A stretch of DNA of 64,000 nt from Bin5 sp965232575 (GTDB taxonomy: Bacteria; Chloroflexota; Anaerolineae; Caldilineales; Caldilineaceae), in assembly GCA_965232575.1 (NCBI GenBank), contig CBDDPZ010000007.1, forward strand, positions 186,001-250,000, in the 5' to 3' direction. The position numbers and the translations under genes are program-made. The notes below the pieces were generated by a model. It saw nothing but the letters and a program-made list of their open reading frames with translations. It ran no database searches and was not told the DNA's origin. Every line of letters starts with the position of its first letter. Position 1 is the first letter of the stretch. Below, one piece after another: positions 19,592 to 31,304 of the stretch.

Positions 19592-20632
19592 ATGACAGCG
19601 GCCGCCCCTGAAATCACGCAAACCCAATCCGTCAACGGCGCCGATGCCCCCGCCGATCCCCTCCTCTCCCTGCGCAATCTGCGCACCTGGTTCGAGCTGA
19701 GGCGCTGGGGCTTCGGACGCGCCGGCACCGTCCGCGCCGTCGACGATGTCAGCTTCGACCTCCACGCCGGCGAAGCCATCGCCATCGTCGGCGAAAGCGG
19801 CTGCGGCAAATCCACCCTGATGAAAACGATCCTGGGGTTGCACAGGCCGACCGAAGGCGCCGTCATCTTCGAGGGGCGCGATCTCAGCACCCTCGGCTCG
19901 AAAGAGATGCAGTGGTACCGCTCTCAGGTCGGCTATGTCCAGCAGGACCCCTTCGGCGCGCTGCCGCCCTTCATGGACATCCGCCGCATCCTCGCCGAGC
20001 CTCTGAAAATCCACGGCAACATGAATGAGTCCGAACGCCAGCAGCGCATTCGCGAGGTCATGGAGGAGGTCAGACTCACGCCCGTCGATGACATCCTGCC
20101 CCGTTTTCCCCATATGCTCAGCGGCGGCCAGCAGCAACGCGTCGTCATCGCCCGCGCCATGCTCCTGCACCCGCGCATGATCGTGGCCGACGAACCCGTC
20201 TCAATGCTCGACATGTCCGTACGCGTCGAGGTTCTCCGCCTGCTGCAAGGGCTGCAGCGAACGCACAATCTCGCCGTCGTCTACATCACCCACGACCTTT
20301 CCACCGTGCGTTACTTCTCCGAACGCATCTTCGTCATGTACGCCGGCGAAATCGTCGAGCAGTCCCGCATGGATGACCTGCTCCGCAATCCTCTCCATCC
20401 CTACACCCGCGCCCTCCTGGCCGCCATCGCCGACCCCGACCCCGAAAACGCTCTTGTCTTTCGCGACGTGCCGCCTGGAGAACCGCCCAGCCTGGTAAAC
20501 CCGCCCTCAGGCTGCCGCTTCCACCCGCGCTGCACCCATTTCATGGAAAATCTTTGCGAGTTGAAGACCCCGCTCGATTTCGAGCCGGAGCCCCAGCACT
20601 TCTCCCGCTGCTGGCTCTACCAGGATGAATAG
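19592..20632 (+). CDS. Peptide ABC transporter ATP-binding protein (OppF/DppF type)
   Basis: A 346-residue ATPase and the natural partner of the OppD-like protein. Walker A is GESGCGKS, the signature is LSGGQQQRV, Walker B is MIVADEPVSMLD, and the switch region is VYITHDLS. It shares the cysteine-rich C-terminal motif (GCRFHPRCTHFMENLC). The 67-bp gap before it has AAAGG as ribosome binding site. This pair is the only ATPase pair in the locus and could energise both permease sets. Confidence 0.95.
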   Translation: MTAAAPEITQTQSVNGADAPADPLLSLRNLRTWFELRRWGFGRAGTVRAVDDVSFDLHAGEAIAIVGESGCGKSTLMKTILGLHRPTEGAVIFEGRDLSTLGSKEMQWYRSQVGYVQQDPFGALPPFMDIRRILAEPLKIHGNMNESERQQRIREVMEEVRLTPVDDILPRFPHMLSGGQQQRVVIARAMLLHPRMIVADEPVSMLDMSVRVEVLRLLQGLQRTHNLAVVYITHDLSTVRYFSERIFVMYAGEIVEQSRMDDLLRNPLHPYTRALLAAIADPDPENALVFRDVPPGEPPSLVNPPSGCRFHPRCTHFMENLCELKTPLDFEPEPQHFSRCWLYQDE

Positions 20633-20711
20633 CAGCCTGACTGGCAGTCTGACAAAAGCGTAAAACCGCAGTTGACGTTTATCCACCATCCACTACCCAC
20701 CGGTGTCCCCC

Positions 20712-20906
20712 ATGCCCACCTCACCACTCTCCCTGATTCTCTACGGCTTTCTCCTGCTCCTCCTCGGCTTCCTGCTCGCATTCGCCATGGTCATCAAGGT
20801 CATCGAAGCCGGTTTTCTACTCAGCTTCATCTCCTACGGCGCCTCCCTGTCCGGCCTGATTATCGGTATGTACGGCGCCGTCAGCTTCGTCAAAAGCAAG
20901 CGTTAG
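20712..20906 (+). CDS. Small two-TM membrane protein
   Basis: A 64-residue frame consisting of two hydrophobic helices (LILYGFLLLLLGFLLAFAMV and a second segment ending MYGAVSFV) and a basic tail KSKR. Topology would place the tail in the cytoplasm. I do not recognise the family. A GTG start at 20703 is also possible. There is no obvious ribosome binding site, so confidence is limited, but the hydrophobic pattern is too regular to ignore. Confidence 0.55.
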   Translation: MPTSPLSLILYGFLLLLLGFLLAFAMVIKVIEAGFLLSFISYGASLSGLIIGMYGAVSFVKSKR

Positions 20907-20949
20907 TTCGACCGGACGCGAAACGCGCCTCGGGAAATCAGATATTGAT

Positions 20950-20979
20950 TTGTCTTACCGGAATAGATGAAGCTATAAT
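20950..20979 (+). promoter_or_regulatory. Predicted promoter for mreB
   Basis: TTGTCT at 20950-20955 and a perfect TATAAT at 20974-20979 with an 18-bp spacer, about 117 bp before the mreB start codon. Confidence 0.5.
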
Positions 20980-21095
20980 GAAACGCCATAGACGAAAACA
21001 GGACGCGACCGGACACGTCGCCGTACGGGTTGCGGCGCTTCGTTCGATTACATCAGATTCCCCTGCATTCTCTTTACAACAGATAAAAACAAGCT

Positions 21096-22106
21096 ATGTT
21101 CGAAAAACATATCGGAATTGACCTCGGTACTGTAAACGTTCTTGTACACGTGCGGGGGCGGGGGATCGTCTTACACGAACCATCGGTCGTGGCCATTCGC
21201 CGCCAGGCCAACAAGATGGTGCTCATCGGACACGAGGCCTATGATACCCTCGGCCGCACCCCCGAAAGCATCGAAGTCGTCCGCCCCATGCGCGATGGCG
21301 TTATCGCCGATTTCGTCGTCACCGAGGCCATGCTGCGCAAATTCATCCAGGACGTCTGCGGCCGCTTCCCCCTCTTCAAGCCAAGGGTAATGATCAGCAC
21401 GCCCCGCGGCGTCACCTCCGTCGAAGAGCGCGCCGTCCACGACGCCGCCATGCAGGCCGGCGCCGGCGCGGCCTATCTCATCCCCGAACCTCTCGCCGCC
21501 GCCTATGGCGCCGGTCTGCCAATCGGCACGCCGACCGGGAACATGGTCGTCGATATGGGCGGCGGCACCACCGAAGCCGCCATCGTCTCCATGTACGATA
21601 TCGTCGTCTGGAGCAGCGTGCGCGTCGGCGGCAACCGTCTCGACGAATCGATCGTCAGCTACATCCGCAAAAAGTACAATCTCCTGATCGGCGAACAGAC
21701 CGCAGAAGAGATCAAGATCGCCGTCGGCTCCGCCCTCTCCACCGAAGAAGATCGCGCCATAGAAGTGCGCGGACGCGATCAGATCAACGGCCTCCCTAAG
21801 ACCATTGAAATCATCAACAGCGAAGTCATAGATGCAATGACGGAGCCGCTCCAGGCAATTGTGCGTACCGTGCGCTCCACCCTTGAGAAAGCGCCCCCCG
21901 AGCTCGCCGCCGACATTATCGACCGCGGCATGGTCATCACCGGCGGCGGCGCCCAGCTCCGCCTGATCGCCACACTCTTTACCCAGGAAACCGGTGTCCC
22001 CGCCTACGTCGCCGAAAATCCCATGGCCTGCGTAGCCCTTGGCGCCGGCCGCGCCCTCGAAAACTACGAAATCATGCGCCGCAGCCTGCCCATGGTCTAC
22101 TCATAA
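21096..22106 (+). CDS. mreB: Rod shape-determining actin homologue MreB
   Basis: A 336-residue actin-fold ATPase. The phosphate-1 motif is GIDLGTVNVLVHV, the phosphate-2 motif is NMVVDMGGGTTEAAI, and the adenosine motif is VITGGGAQL. It should form membrane-associated filaments guiding cell-wall synthesis. mreC and mreD are not adjacent, so this is a solitary copy; genomes with solitary copies often have more than one mreB-like gene. The L,D-transpeptidases further on indicate that this organism builds peptidoglycan. Confidence 0.95.
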   Translation: MFEKHIGIDLGTVNVLVHVRGRGIVLHEPSVVAIRRQANKMVLIGHEAYDTLGRTPESIEVVRPMRDGVIADFVVTEAMLRKFIQDVCGRFPLFKPRVMISTPRGVTSVEERAVHDAAMQAGAGAAYLIPEPLAAAYGAGLPIGTPTGNMVVDMGGGTTEAAIVSMYDIVVWSSVRVGGNRLDESIVSYIRKKYNLLIGEQTAEEIKIAVGSALSTEEDRAIEVRGRDQINGLPKTIEIINSEVIDAMTEPLQAIVRTVRSTLEKAPPELAADIIDRGMVITGGGAQLRLIATLFTQETGVPAYVAENPMACVALGAGRALENYEIMRRSLPMVYS

Positions 22107-22195
22107 CCCGCCCGCGCCGCCCCAGGCGTCGCATAGTGAGTCGAATAGTGAATAGTGAACGGCGGGGGTGACTAACCTAGCCACCACTAGCCACT

Positions 22196-22240
22196 AAAAA
22201 GCAGGTGTTCTCCGCGCCCTCCGCGGACAGACAGGTTCCG
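22196..22240 (+). repeat. R2 repeat copy a
   Basis: Degenerate copy with TTCTCCGCGCCCTCCGCGGA. It is the first R2 locus in the window, between mreB and the PLP enzyme. Confidence 0.55.
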
Positions 22241-22270
22241 CTCTCACAAATCTGAACACAAACAACAACC

Positions 22271-23509
22271 ATGCCATTCTCTCCCAAATCAATAGACAGC
22301 AAGGCCCTCCACGGCGGCGAATCCCGCCGCTATGCCCCGCCCGCCAACAACGTCTCCGCCGCGCCCGTCGTCAGCGGCATCATCCCCAGCATCGGCTACG
22401 TCTACGCAGACACCGCCCACCTCGACAGCGCCCTTGGCGGCGACCCCGATCTCTACGTCTACGGACGCTACGGCAATCCCACCGTGGCCGCCTTTGAAGA
22501 CGCCATCGTCGAGCTCGAATGTCACGACATGCCCGAACGAGCCGGCGACCACTTCGCGCTCGCCACAGGCAGCGGCATGGCCGCGATTCACCTCGCCATG
22601 GCCGCCTGCGGTGTCCGGTCCGGCGCCACCGTCGCCGCCGCCCAGGACTGCTACGGCGCCACCTATTCGCTCGTCGACAGCCTCTGGCCCCAGTACGGCG
22701 TGAAAGGCCTCTTTGTCGACGCCACCGACCTCAATGCCGTCGAGCAGCTGCTCGTCCGCGAAGCGCCCGTCCTCCTCATCGTCGAGACCATCTCCAACCC
22801 GCTCCTCAAAGTCGTCGACATCCCCCGGCTCGCCCAGTTGTGCCGCGCCCACAATACCCTTCTGCTCGTCGACAATACCTTTGCCACCCCCATGCTCTTC
22901 CGTCCCCTCGCCCACGGCGTCGACGTCGTAATCCACAGCGCCACCAAATACATAGGCGGCCATGGCGACGTCTTGGGCGGCGTAGTCGTGGCCGGGAACG
23001 AATTGCGCCCCGCCTTCTGGGAGTTTCTCAAAAAGACCGGCGCCAATCTCGGCCCCCACGAAGCCTGGCTCCTGCACCGCGGCATGAAGACCATGCCCCT
23101 GCGCATCGAGCGCCAGTGCCGCAACGCCGCCATCGTCGCCGAACAGTTGAGCCGCCATCCCGCCCTCGCCCGCGTCCGCTATCCTGGCCTGCCCGACCAT
23201 CCCCAACATCAGCTCGCCCGCCGTCTCTTTGGCGGCCTCGGCTACGGCGCCGTCGTCGCTCTCGAACTCAAGGATGCCGGCCAGCCCGAAGTCTTCCGCT
23301 TCCTCGAGGCCCTGCAGATGGTCCAACCGGCCACAACCGTCGGCGACATCTACTCACTCGTCCTCTACCCCAGCCACGCCTCCCACCGCGCCCTCTCCCC
23401 GGCCCAGCGCGCCGCCGTCGGCATATCCGACGGCCTTGTCCGCCTCGCCGTCGGCGCCGAAGATCCCCGCGACATCATCGCCGACATCAGCGCCGCCCTC
23501 GACCACTAA
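22271..23509 (+). CDS. Cys/Met-metabolism PLP enzyme (trans-sulfuration family)
   Basis: A 412-residue fold-type I PLP enzyme of the cystathionine gamma-synthase / methionine gamma-lyase group. The PLP lysine is K226 in SATKYIGGHGD. Other family landmarks are YGRYGNPTV (substrate/PLP phosphate contacts), ATGSGMAAIHLAM and LLVDNTFATP. The length is typical. Sequence features alone do not separate gamma-synthase, gamma-lyase and O-acetylhomoserine sulfhydrylase. The next gene is RidA, whose family clears reactive enamine/imine products of just such PLP enzymes, so a functional link is plausible. Confidence 0.92.
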   Translation: MPFSPKSIDSKALHGGESRRYAPPANNVSAAPVVSGIIPSIGYVYADTAHLDSALGGDPDLYVYGRYGNPTVAAFEDAIVELECHDMPERAGDHFALATGSGMAAIHLAMAACGVRSGATVAAAQDCYGATYSLVDSLWPQYGVKGLFVDATDLNAVEQLLVREAPVLLIVETISNPLLKVVDIPRLAQLCRAHNTLLLVDNTFATPMLFRPLAHGVDVVIHSATKYIGGHGDVLGGVVVAGNELRPAFWEFLKKTGANLGPHEAWLLHRGMKTMPLRIERQCRNAAIVAEQLSRHPALARVRYPGLPDHPQHQLARRLFGGLGYGAVVALELKDAGQPEVFRFLEALQMVQPATTVGDIYSLVLYPSHASHRALSPAQRAAVGISDGLVRLAVGAEDPRDIIADISAALDH

Positions 23510-23530
23510 CCCACGTCCCGCCGCCGCCCG

Positions 23531-23567
23531 AATCACAGTGAATCCCCCAAAATCACAGTTCAGACAA
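23531..23567 (+). repeat. R1 repeat copy 1
   Basis: Two AATCACAG boxes 20 bp apart around a C-run, ending TTCAGACAA. It ends 15 bp before the TTGACA of the ridA promoter. Confidence 0.8.
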
Positions 23568-23582
23568 CCCCGAAAACGGAGT

Positions 23583-23611
23583 TTGACAAACATTGGATGA
23601 TCGCATACAAT
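23583..23611 (+). promoter_or_regulatory. Predicted promoter for ridA
   Basis: TTGACA at 23583-23588 and TACAAT at 23606-23611, spacer 17 bp. This is one of the best promoter matches in the window and lies 100 bp before the start codon. Confidence 0.65.
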
Positions 23612-23710
23612 AGCCGCCAGCTTTCAGTCGCTTGGAGATCCTCAACCCTCTCCAGCTGTCTGTAAACCTTAAAAGGAAATGATTCAGCGGACGTCTCGCT
23701 GAAACCCTGC

Positions 23711-24115
23711 ATGACTCAAAAAACAATTCACACAGAGAAAGCCCCTGCTGCAATCGGCCCCTATTCACAGGCTGTCGCAACAGAGCGCCTGATCTTCACT
23801 TCGGGTCAGATCGGAATCCATCCCCTGACCGGTCAACTACGACCAGGCATTGTCGAACAGACCCACCAAGTGCTGGAAAACCTCGCCGCAGTCCTCGACG
23901 CGGCCGGCTCCGGCATGGGCCATATCGTCAAAACGACGATCTTCCTGACCGACATCGCCGAATTCTCCACGGTAAACCAAATCTACGCGCAAGCGTTTCA
24001 GGAAGACCCGCCTGCTCGCAGTACGGTGCAGGTAGCCGCCCTGCCACTCGGCGCGCTGATCGAAATCGAGGCCATCGCATTACGCGCCAGGGCAACTTCC
24101 GCCAGCGAAAAGTAG
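23711..24115 (+). CDS. ridA: RidA-family enamine/imine deaminase
   Basis: A 134-residue YjgF/YER057c/UK114 protein of normal length. Motifs include APAAIGPYSQAV at the N-terminus, FTSGQIG, and the catalytic Arg in PPARSTVQV with the following IEIEAIA. The family forms trimers and hydrolyses reactive 2-aminoacrylate and related imines in the cytoplasm. It has its own strong promoter and follows a PLP enzyme. Confidence 0.95.
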   Translation: MTQKTIHTEKAPAAIGPYSQAVATERLIFTSGQIGIHPLTGQLRPGIVEQTHQVLENLAAVLDAAGSGMGHIVKTTIFLTDIAEFSTVNQIYAQAFQEDPPARSTVQVAALPLGALIEIEAIALRARATSASEK

Positions 24116-24359
24116 AACCTTTCCACAGAGAAGACAAAGTCAGTCTTCACGCCCCCGTATATACAGTTCAGAGCAGAGCAGTCCCCTGGCTTGCACTGAC
24201 ACGAATGTGGATCAAGCGCGCCCAACGCTGGCAGAATGGCGCCTGAGCAAAATCAAATCACCAATGTGTTCGAATGTATCTCGCGTTCGTCATTTATATC
24301 GTCGACGTCAGCACTTAACTGCAGTTTAAATCTATTTATTGGAGGAAGTAAGACCAGTC

Positions 24360-25706
24360 ATGTCAAACCAGCAAACAGCAGCAGTAATGGAACCAAACGC
24401 AGATTTCTTGACCGAGGAGATGGACGCAGGGCCGCCAAAAGACGACCATCCAATGGCCCTGCTCCTGGAGGAATCCGACGATTCCTACGTAAACCAGCCG
24501 CAGACGGGTGACATCCGCCATGGCGTCGTTGTCGATAAACGCGCCGGCGAGTTGCTCGTCGATATCGGCTATAAGTCCGAAGGGATCGTCACCGGCCGCG
24601 AAGTCGACCGTCTCGAAGGCGACTTTCGCGAAATGGCCATCGGCGACGAGGTGCCGGTCTACGTCATGCGCGAAGACCGTGACGGCAACCTCCTCCTCAG
24701 CATCTCCCGCGCCCGGGCCGAGAGCGATTGGAAATACGCCGAAGAGCTGCTCGAATCGCAGGACATGTTCACCGGCTCCGTCAGCGGCTTCAACCGCGGC
24801 GGCGTGATCGTCAAAATCGGGCAGGTGCGCGGCTTCGTCCCCGCCAGCCAGCTCAGCAGCGAAAGCCAGGCCCAGCAGCTTACCGAAGGCGAACCCGATA
24901 ACCGCTGGATGAGACTGATGGATGCCGAGCTGCGTATGAAGGTCATCGACCTGGACCGCCGCCGCAATCGCCTCATCCTCTCGGAACGGGTCGCCATTCG
25001 CGAATGGCGCCGCGAGCAGAAGGAAAAACTGCTCCAATCTCTGGAAGAAAACAGCGTCTGCGAAGGTGTCGTCAGCAGCCTCGCCGACTTCGGCGCCTTC
25101 GTCAACCTCGGCGGCGCCGACGGCCTCATCCATCTCAGCGAGTTGAGCTGGGGCCGCATCAGCCATCCCAAGGAAGTCGTCTCGATCGGGGAGAAGATCG
25201 AAGTCATGGTCCTCAACATCGATCGAGAGCGCAAGCGCATCGGCCTCAGTCTGCGTCGTCTGCAGCCCGAACCCTGGGAGACCGTGCCCGACCGCTATAA
25301 AGTAGGCCAGATTGTGCGCGGCATCGTCACAAAACTGGTCCACTTCGGCGCCTTTGCCCGTCTCGAAGGCGACACCATCGAGGGCCTGATCCACATCAGC
25401 GAACTGACCGACCGCCGCATAACCCATCCCAGTGAGGTCGTGACCGAAGGCCAGGAGATCGAGCTGCGCATCATCCGCATCGATACCGAAAAACGCCGTA
25501 TGGGCCTCAGCCTCAAGCAGGTCGCCCCTGAAGAGGAATCGGTCGAATTTGACTGGGAACCCGCTCCCCTCGAAGACAACGAGACCGCCGCGGACGCATC
25601 GGACGATGCCGCCGCCGTCCAGGCCCAATCTGAATCTGGCGCAAATGCCCGTGACGAAAGGACCCAGGATTCCAAGAATCTGGATGTCGTCAAAGCGGTC
25701 GTGTAG
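24360..25706 (+). CDS. rpsA: Ribosomal protein S1-like protein with four S1 domains
   Basis: A 448-residue protein with four S1 (OB-fold) RNA-binding domains: about residues 45-115 (GDIRHGVVVDKR), 130-200 (MFTGSVSGFNRGGVIVKIG), 215-290 (CEGVVSSLADFGAFVNLG) and 305-375 (VGQIVRGIVTKLVHFGAF). A low-complexity acidic tail follows. Four domains is the pattern of the shorter S1 proteins outside Proteobacteria. I chose ATG 24360 because GGAGGAAG lies 11 bp before it; an in-frame TTG at 24339 lies within that site. The protein is expected on the 30S subunit, helping mRNA binding. A strong terminator lies 190 bp downstream. Confidence 0.9.
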   Translation: MSNQQTAAVMEPNADFLTEEMDAGPPKDDHPMALLLEESDDSYVNQPQTGDIRHGVVVDKRAGELLVDIGYKSEGIVTGREVDRLEGDFREMAIGDEVPVYVMREDRDGNLLLSISRARAESDWKYAEELLESQDMFTGSVSGFNRGGVIVKIGQVRGFVPASQLSSESQAQQLTEGEPDNRWMRLMDAELRMKVIDLDRRRNRLILSERVAIREWRREQKEKLLQSLEENSVCEGVVSSLADFGAFVNLGGADGLIHLSELSWGRISHPKEVVSIGEKIEVMVLNIDRERKRIGLSLRRLQPEPWETVPDRYKVGQIVRGIVTKLVHFGAFARLEGDTIEGLIHISELTDRRITHPSEVVTEGQEIELRIIRIDTEKRRMGLSLKQVAPEEESVEFDWEPAPLEDNETAADASDDAAAVQAQSESGANARDERTQDSKNLDVVKAVV

Positions 25707-25813
25707 CGCCCGGCCTCCTGCGTCTTCCGTCACATTAGCGGTCGCCGCTGCAATGCCGCAGAGTTCGGCTGATCCATAAAGGGCCGTGCAAGAGTCACGC
25801 AAAGAAAATCCGA

Positions 25814-25889
25814 CTTCGGTGTTCTTAGTGGCCCTTCGTGGATAAAAAAGCAGTTCTCCGCGCCCCTCCGCGTCCCTCCGTGGATCAAA
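25814..25889 (+). repeat. R2 repeat copy b
   Basis: Two tandem units, each with a TTCGTGGATAAAAAAG- or CTCCGTGGATCAAA-type end, between rpsA and its terminator. Confidence 0.6.
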
Positions 25890-25893
25890 CAAT

Positions 25894-25926
25894 AACGTGC
25901 CGGACACCGCGTCCGGCACGTTTTTT
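25894..25926 (+). terminator. Rho-independent terminator after rpsA
   Basis: Perfect 11-bp stem (ACGTGCCGGAC / GTCCGGCACGT) with a 5-nt loop and six T immediately after. Confidence 0.9.
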
Positions 25927-25931
25927 CTGAA

Positions 25932-25961
25932 TTGACAAAAGTTGCGGGCCGTCGTTACAAT
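25932..25961 (+). promoter_or_regulatory. Predicted promoter 1 for clpC
   Basis: TTGACA at 25932-25937 and TACAAT at 25956-25961 with an 18-bp spacer, just after the rpsA terminator. The leader would be about 280 nt. Confidence 0.55.
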
Positions 25962-26182
25962 GCAATACGTAGCCAACGGTTGCCCGTAAGGCGCGCCATC
26001 AAAGACGTTCCGGCCCCAGCACGCAAACTGCACCTTACCTTTAGACAGGCGCCAGGTCTTATCCTTTCGCGACCGTGCGCTTGGATTCGCCTCCGAACGG
26101 TTCGCCGCCGGCAGCGGCTGGATTTCAACCCCCGCTCCCGGACAGAATCGGAATTCCGATTACGGCAGCCGGTTGGCTTGTA

Positions 26183-26191
26183 TGGTATAGT
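26183..26191 (+). promoter_or_regulatory. Predicted extended -10 promoter 2 for clpC
   Basis: TGGTATAGT, an extended -10 element (TG-n-TATAGT) without a good -35, 57 bp before the clpC start codon. Confidence 0.35.
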
Positions 26192-26248
26192 AAACTTTGT
26201 CCGGTTCCATATCTGCAGGAACAAAGTGTCTATTGAGGGAACGTACCC

Positions 26249-28852
<2,604 letters not shown>

Positions 28853-28896
28853 CGCCCGCGCCCGTCTCCAAACCGAAGATGTGTCAATCATCAAAA

Positions 28897-28930
28897 AAGG
28901 ACCCCGTCAGAGGGGTCCTTCGCCTTTTTT
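28897..28930 (+). terminator. Rho-independent terminator after clpC
   Basis: Stem AAGGACCCC / GGGGTCCTT (9 bp) with a 6-nt loop and a T-run at 28925-28930, 45 bp after the stop codon. Confidence 0.85.
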
Positions 28931-28982
28931 GGATCAAAACCTCGTGACACGATTCGATGCCCCTCCGCGCCCGCCGCCAACA

Positions 28983-29019
28983 AATCACAGCAAATCCCCC
29001 AAAATCACAGTTCAGACAA
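28983..29019 (+). repeat. R1 repeat copy 2
   Basis: Full copy (boxes 20 bp apart) between the convergent clpC and the minus-strand secreted protein, so here it cannot be upstream of a gene on either strand. Confidence 0.8.
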
Positions 29020-29031
29020 CCCTCCGCAAAC

Positions 29032-29065
29032 AAAAAAGGGGGAAGGCGATCCCGCCTTCCCCTTT
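29032..29065 (-). terminator. Terminator of the minus-strand secreted protein gene
   Basis: GGGGGAAGGCG pairs with CGCCTTCCCC on the plus strand; read on the minus strand the hairpin is followed by six T. It lies about 40 bp past the stop codon. Confidence 0.75.
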
Positions 29066-29102
29066 CCGTTACGTCTGGGTTTACGTCAATACAGGCTATG
29101 CC

Positions 29103-29777
29103 TTACCACTGAATATGGTTGACATTATGCCCCGGGTCCAACGTGAAGACGTAGGGCTTGTTCGTGTCGTACTCATTGTCCGGGTAGAACGTTCTTACCC
29201 GCAGCAGAACTTTGTCGCCTTCGGTGATGTAGCCGATTATAACCGGCTTGCCTGTCATCGGGTTGACGCCGTTGAACACTGAAATCTTGGGCGAGTCAGG
29301 CAGGAACGGGCCTGGCTGCGCACTGCCGTCCGCGCCGATGTACCAGTACTGCAGGCCGTCCTGGACCGAGCAGATCTGGGCCGGCGTCGCCGCGTGTTTG
29401 ACATGGCAGTCGATACCGGTGTAGACCGGCGTAGAACTCGAACTTCCACCACCTCCACCATCCGGGTTGGACCCAACCGGCGGCGGCGTGCCCCCTCCAT
29501 CCGGATTGGAGCCCAGCGGCGGTGGCGTGCCCCCTCCATTCGGGTTGTTCCCGCCCGGCGGGGGCGGCGTGTTGGAGTTCGGGGTATTCGGCTGCGTAGC
29601 GAGGTGAACGTCGTGACCGCCGGCCGCATTTTCCGCGTCGGTGCAGTGGCCGGAATTGAGGGTCCCGTCCGGCATCTGGCAATAGCCCGGAAGGTTGGGA
29701 TGCGCGTGTGCGGTGGCCGTCACTGCCATCGCGCTCAATATGAGCATCAGGGCCAAAACAATGCGGAAGGTGTTCAT
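29103..29777 (-). CDS. Secreted Pro/Gly-linker protein with C-terminal Trp domain (family member A)
   Basis: A 224-residue protein with no family I can name. Residues 1-24 are a signal peptide (hydrophobic core LALMLILSAMAV, cleavage likely after AHA). A linker of about 50 residues has GGGTPPPLGSNPD-like repeats. The C-terminal 95 residues start at HAATPAQICSVQDGLQYWYI and contain NPMTGKPV, RVRTFYPDNEYD and NKPYVFTLD, ending in NHIQW with Trp as last residue. Four paralogs lie at 42738, 43951, 47692 and 53777. This is the most divergent copy, with extra cysteines (in GYCQMPDG, GHCTD, DCHV and ICSV) that could form disulfides. Start ATG at 29775-29777 follows GGAGATT. Confidence 0.82.
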   Translation of the reverse strand: MNTFRIVLALMLILSAMAVTATAHAHPNLPGYCQMPDGTLNSGHCTDAENAAGGHDVHLATQPNTPNSNTPPPPGGNNPNGGGTPPPLGSNPDGGGTPPPVGSNPDGGGGGSSSSTPVYTGIDCHVKHAATPAQICSVQDGLQYWYIGADGSAQPGPFLPDSPKISVFNGVNPMTGKPVIIGYITEGDKVLLRVRTFYPDNEYDTNKPYVFTLDPGHNVNHIQW

Positions 29778-29992
29778 TCTTGGAATCTCCTTAATAGATT
29801 GCCCGCCCTCGTAAAAGGACTCCTGGGCGGTGACATAATACATAGACGCCGCCGCCCCGCCACATGTTCCCTGCCGTTCCCCCGCAGTTCCCCTGCCCTT
29901 CCCCGCCCTTTGCCATTTTTCAACAACCAACGTATCATAAACAGCCCGCGAAACAATCTCGTCGCAACGATTTCGACAGGAGAACAGACAGA

Positions 29993-30880
<888 letters not shown>

Positions 30881-30982
30881 CCCTCCCCGCCCGCGCCCCC
30901 CTGACACCCGTACATGGCAATCCCCCTGCCCTCCCCCCTGCCCGCAACGCCCAACTATCCCCCACCCCCTTCCCCCCGCCTA

Positions 30983-31027
30983 AATCACACTTAATCCCCC
31001 AAATCCCCAAAATCACAGTTCAGACAA
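30983..31027 (+). repeat. R1 repeat copy 3 (extended spacer)
   Basis: The two boxes are 28 bp apart because the AATCCCC segment between them is doubled. The first box reads AATCACAC. Confidence 0.75.
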
Positions 31028-31102
31028 CCGCCCCCAAACCACCTGAACCGGTACGATTCATATCCGATTGAACTATGAACCGCTTCCGGTATGCCGAAAC
31101 CG

Positions 31103-31132
31103 TTGCACGCCCCCTTGCCTTTTGTGTATAGT
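31103..31132 (+). promoter_or_regulatory. Predicted promoter for FN3 protein 1
   Basis: TTGCAC at 31103-31108 and TATAGT at 31127-31132, spacer 18 bp. Confidence 0.45.
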
Positions 31133-31304
31133 TGAACTCTAAGATCGATCTGCCCGCTTCCCTCCCTCTGCTCGGAGGGTCGCCGGGGCCGGCTTCGCAG
31201 CCGGCAATCTGTATCGCGGATGAAATGCCCGCCTTGCCTCTACCTTCCCCCCAAGGCGCAAACTGTTGCAGATAGTGGACAAAAAGGACTTAGGTGCACC
31301 TACG

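Larger units (their letters stand above)
25707..26248. other. Intergenic region between rpsA and clpC
   Basis: About 540 bp without a gene. It holds an R2 repeat array, a strong terminator and two promoter candidates, all listed separately. The stretch from 25962 to 26182 shows no recognisable riboswitch or CIRCE-like operator. Confidence 0.5.
30881..31304. other. Intergenic region upstream of the first FN3 protein
   Basis: Contains R1 copy 3 and a promoter candidate. The stretch just before the coding start is pyrimidine-rich and holds a CGGAGGGTCGCCGGGGCCGGC stretch; no gene is seen. Confidence 0.45.
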
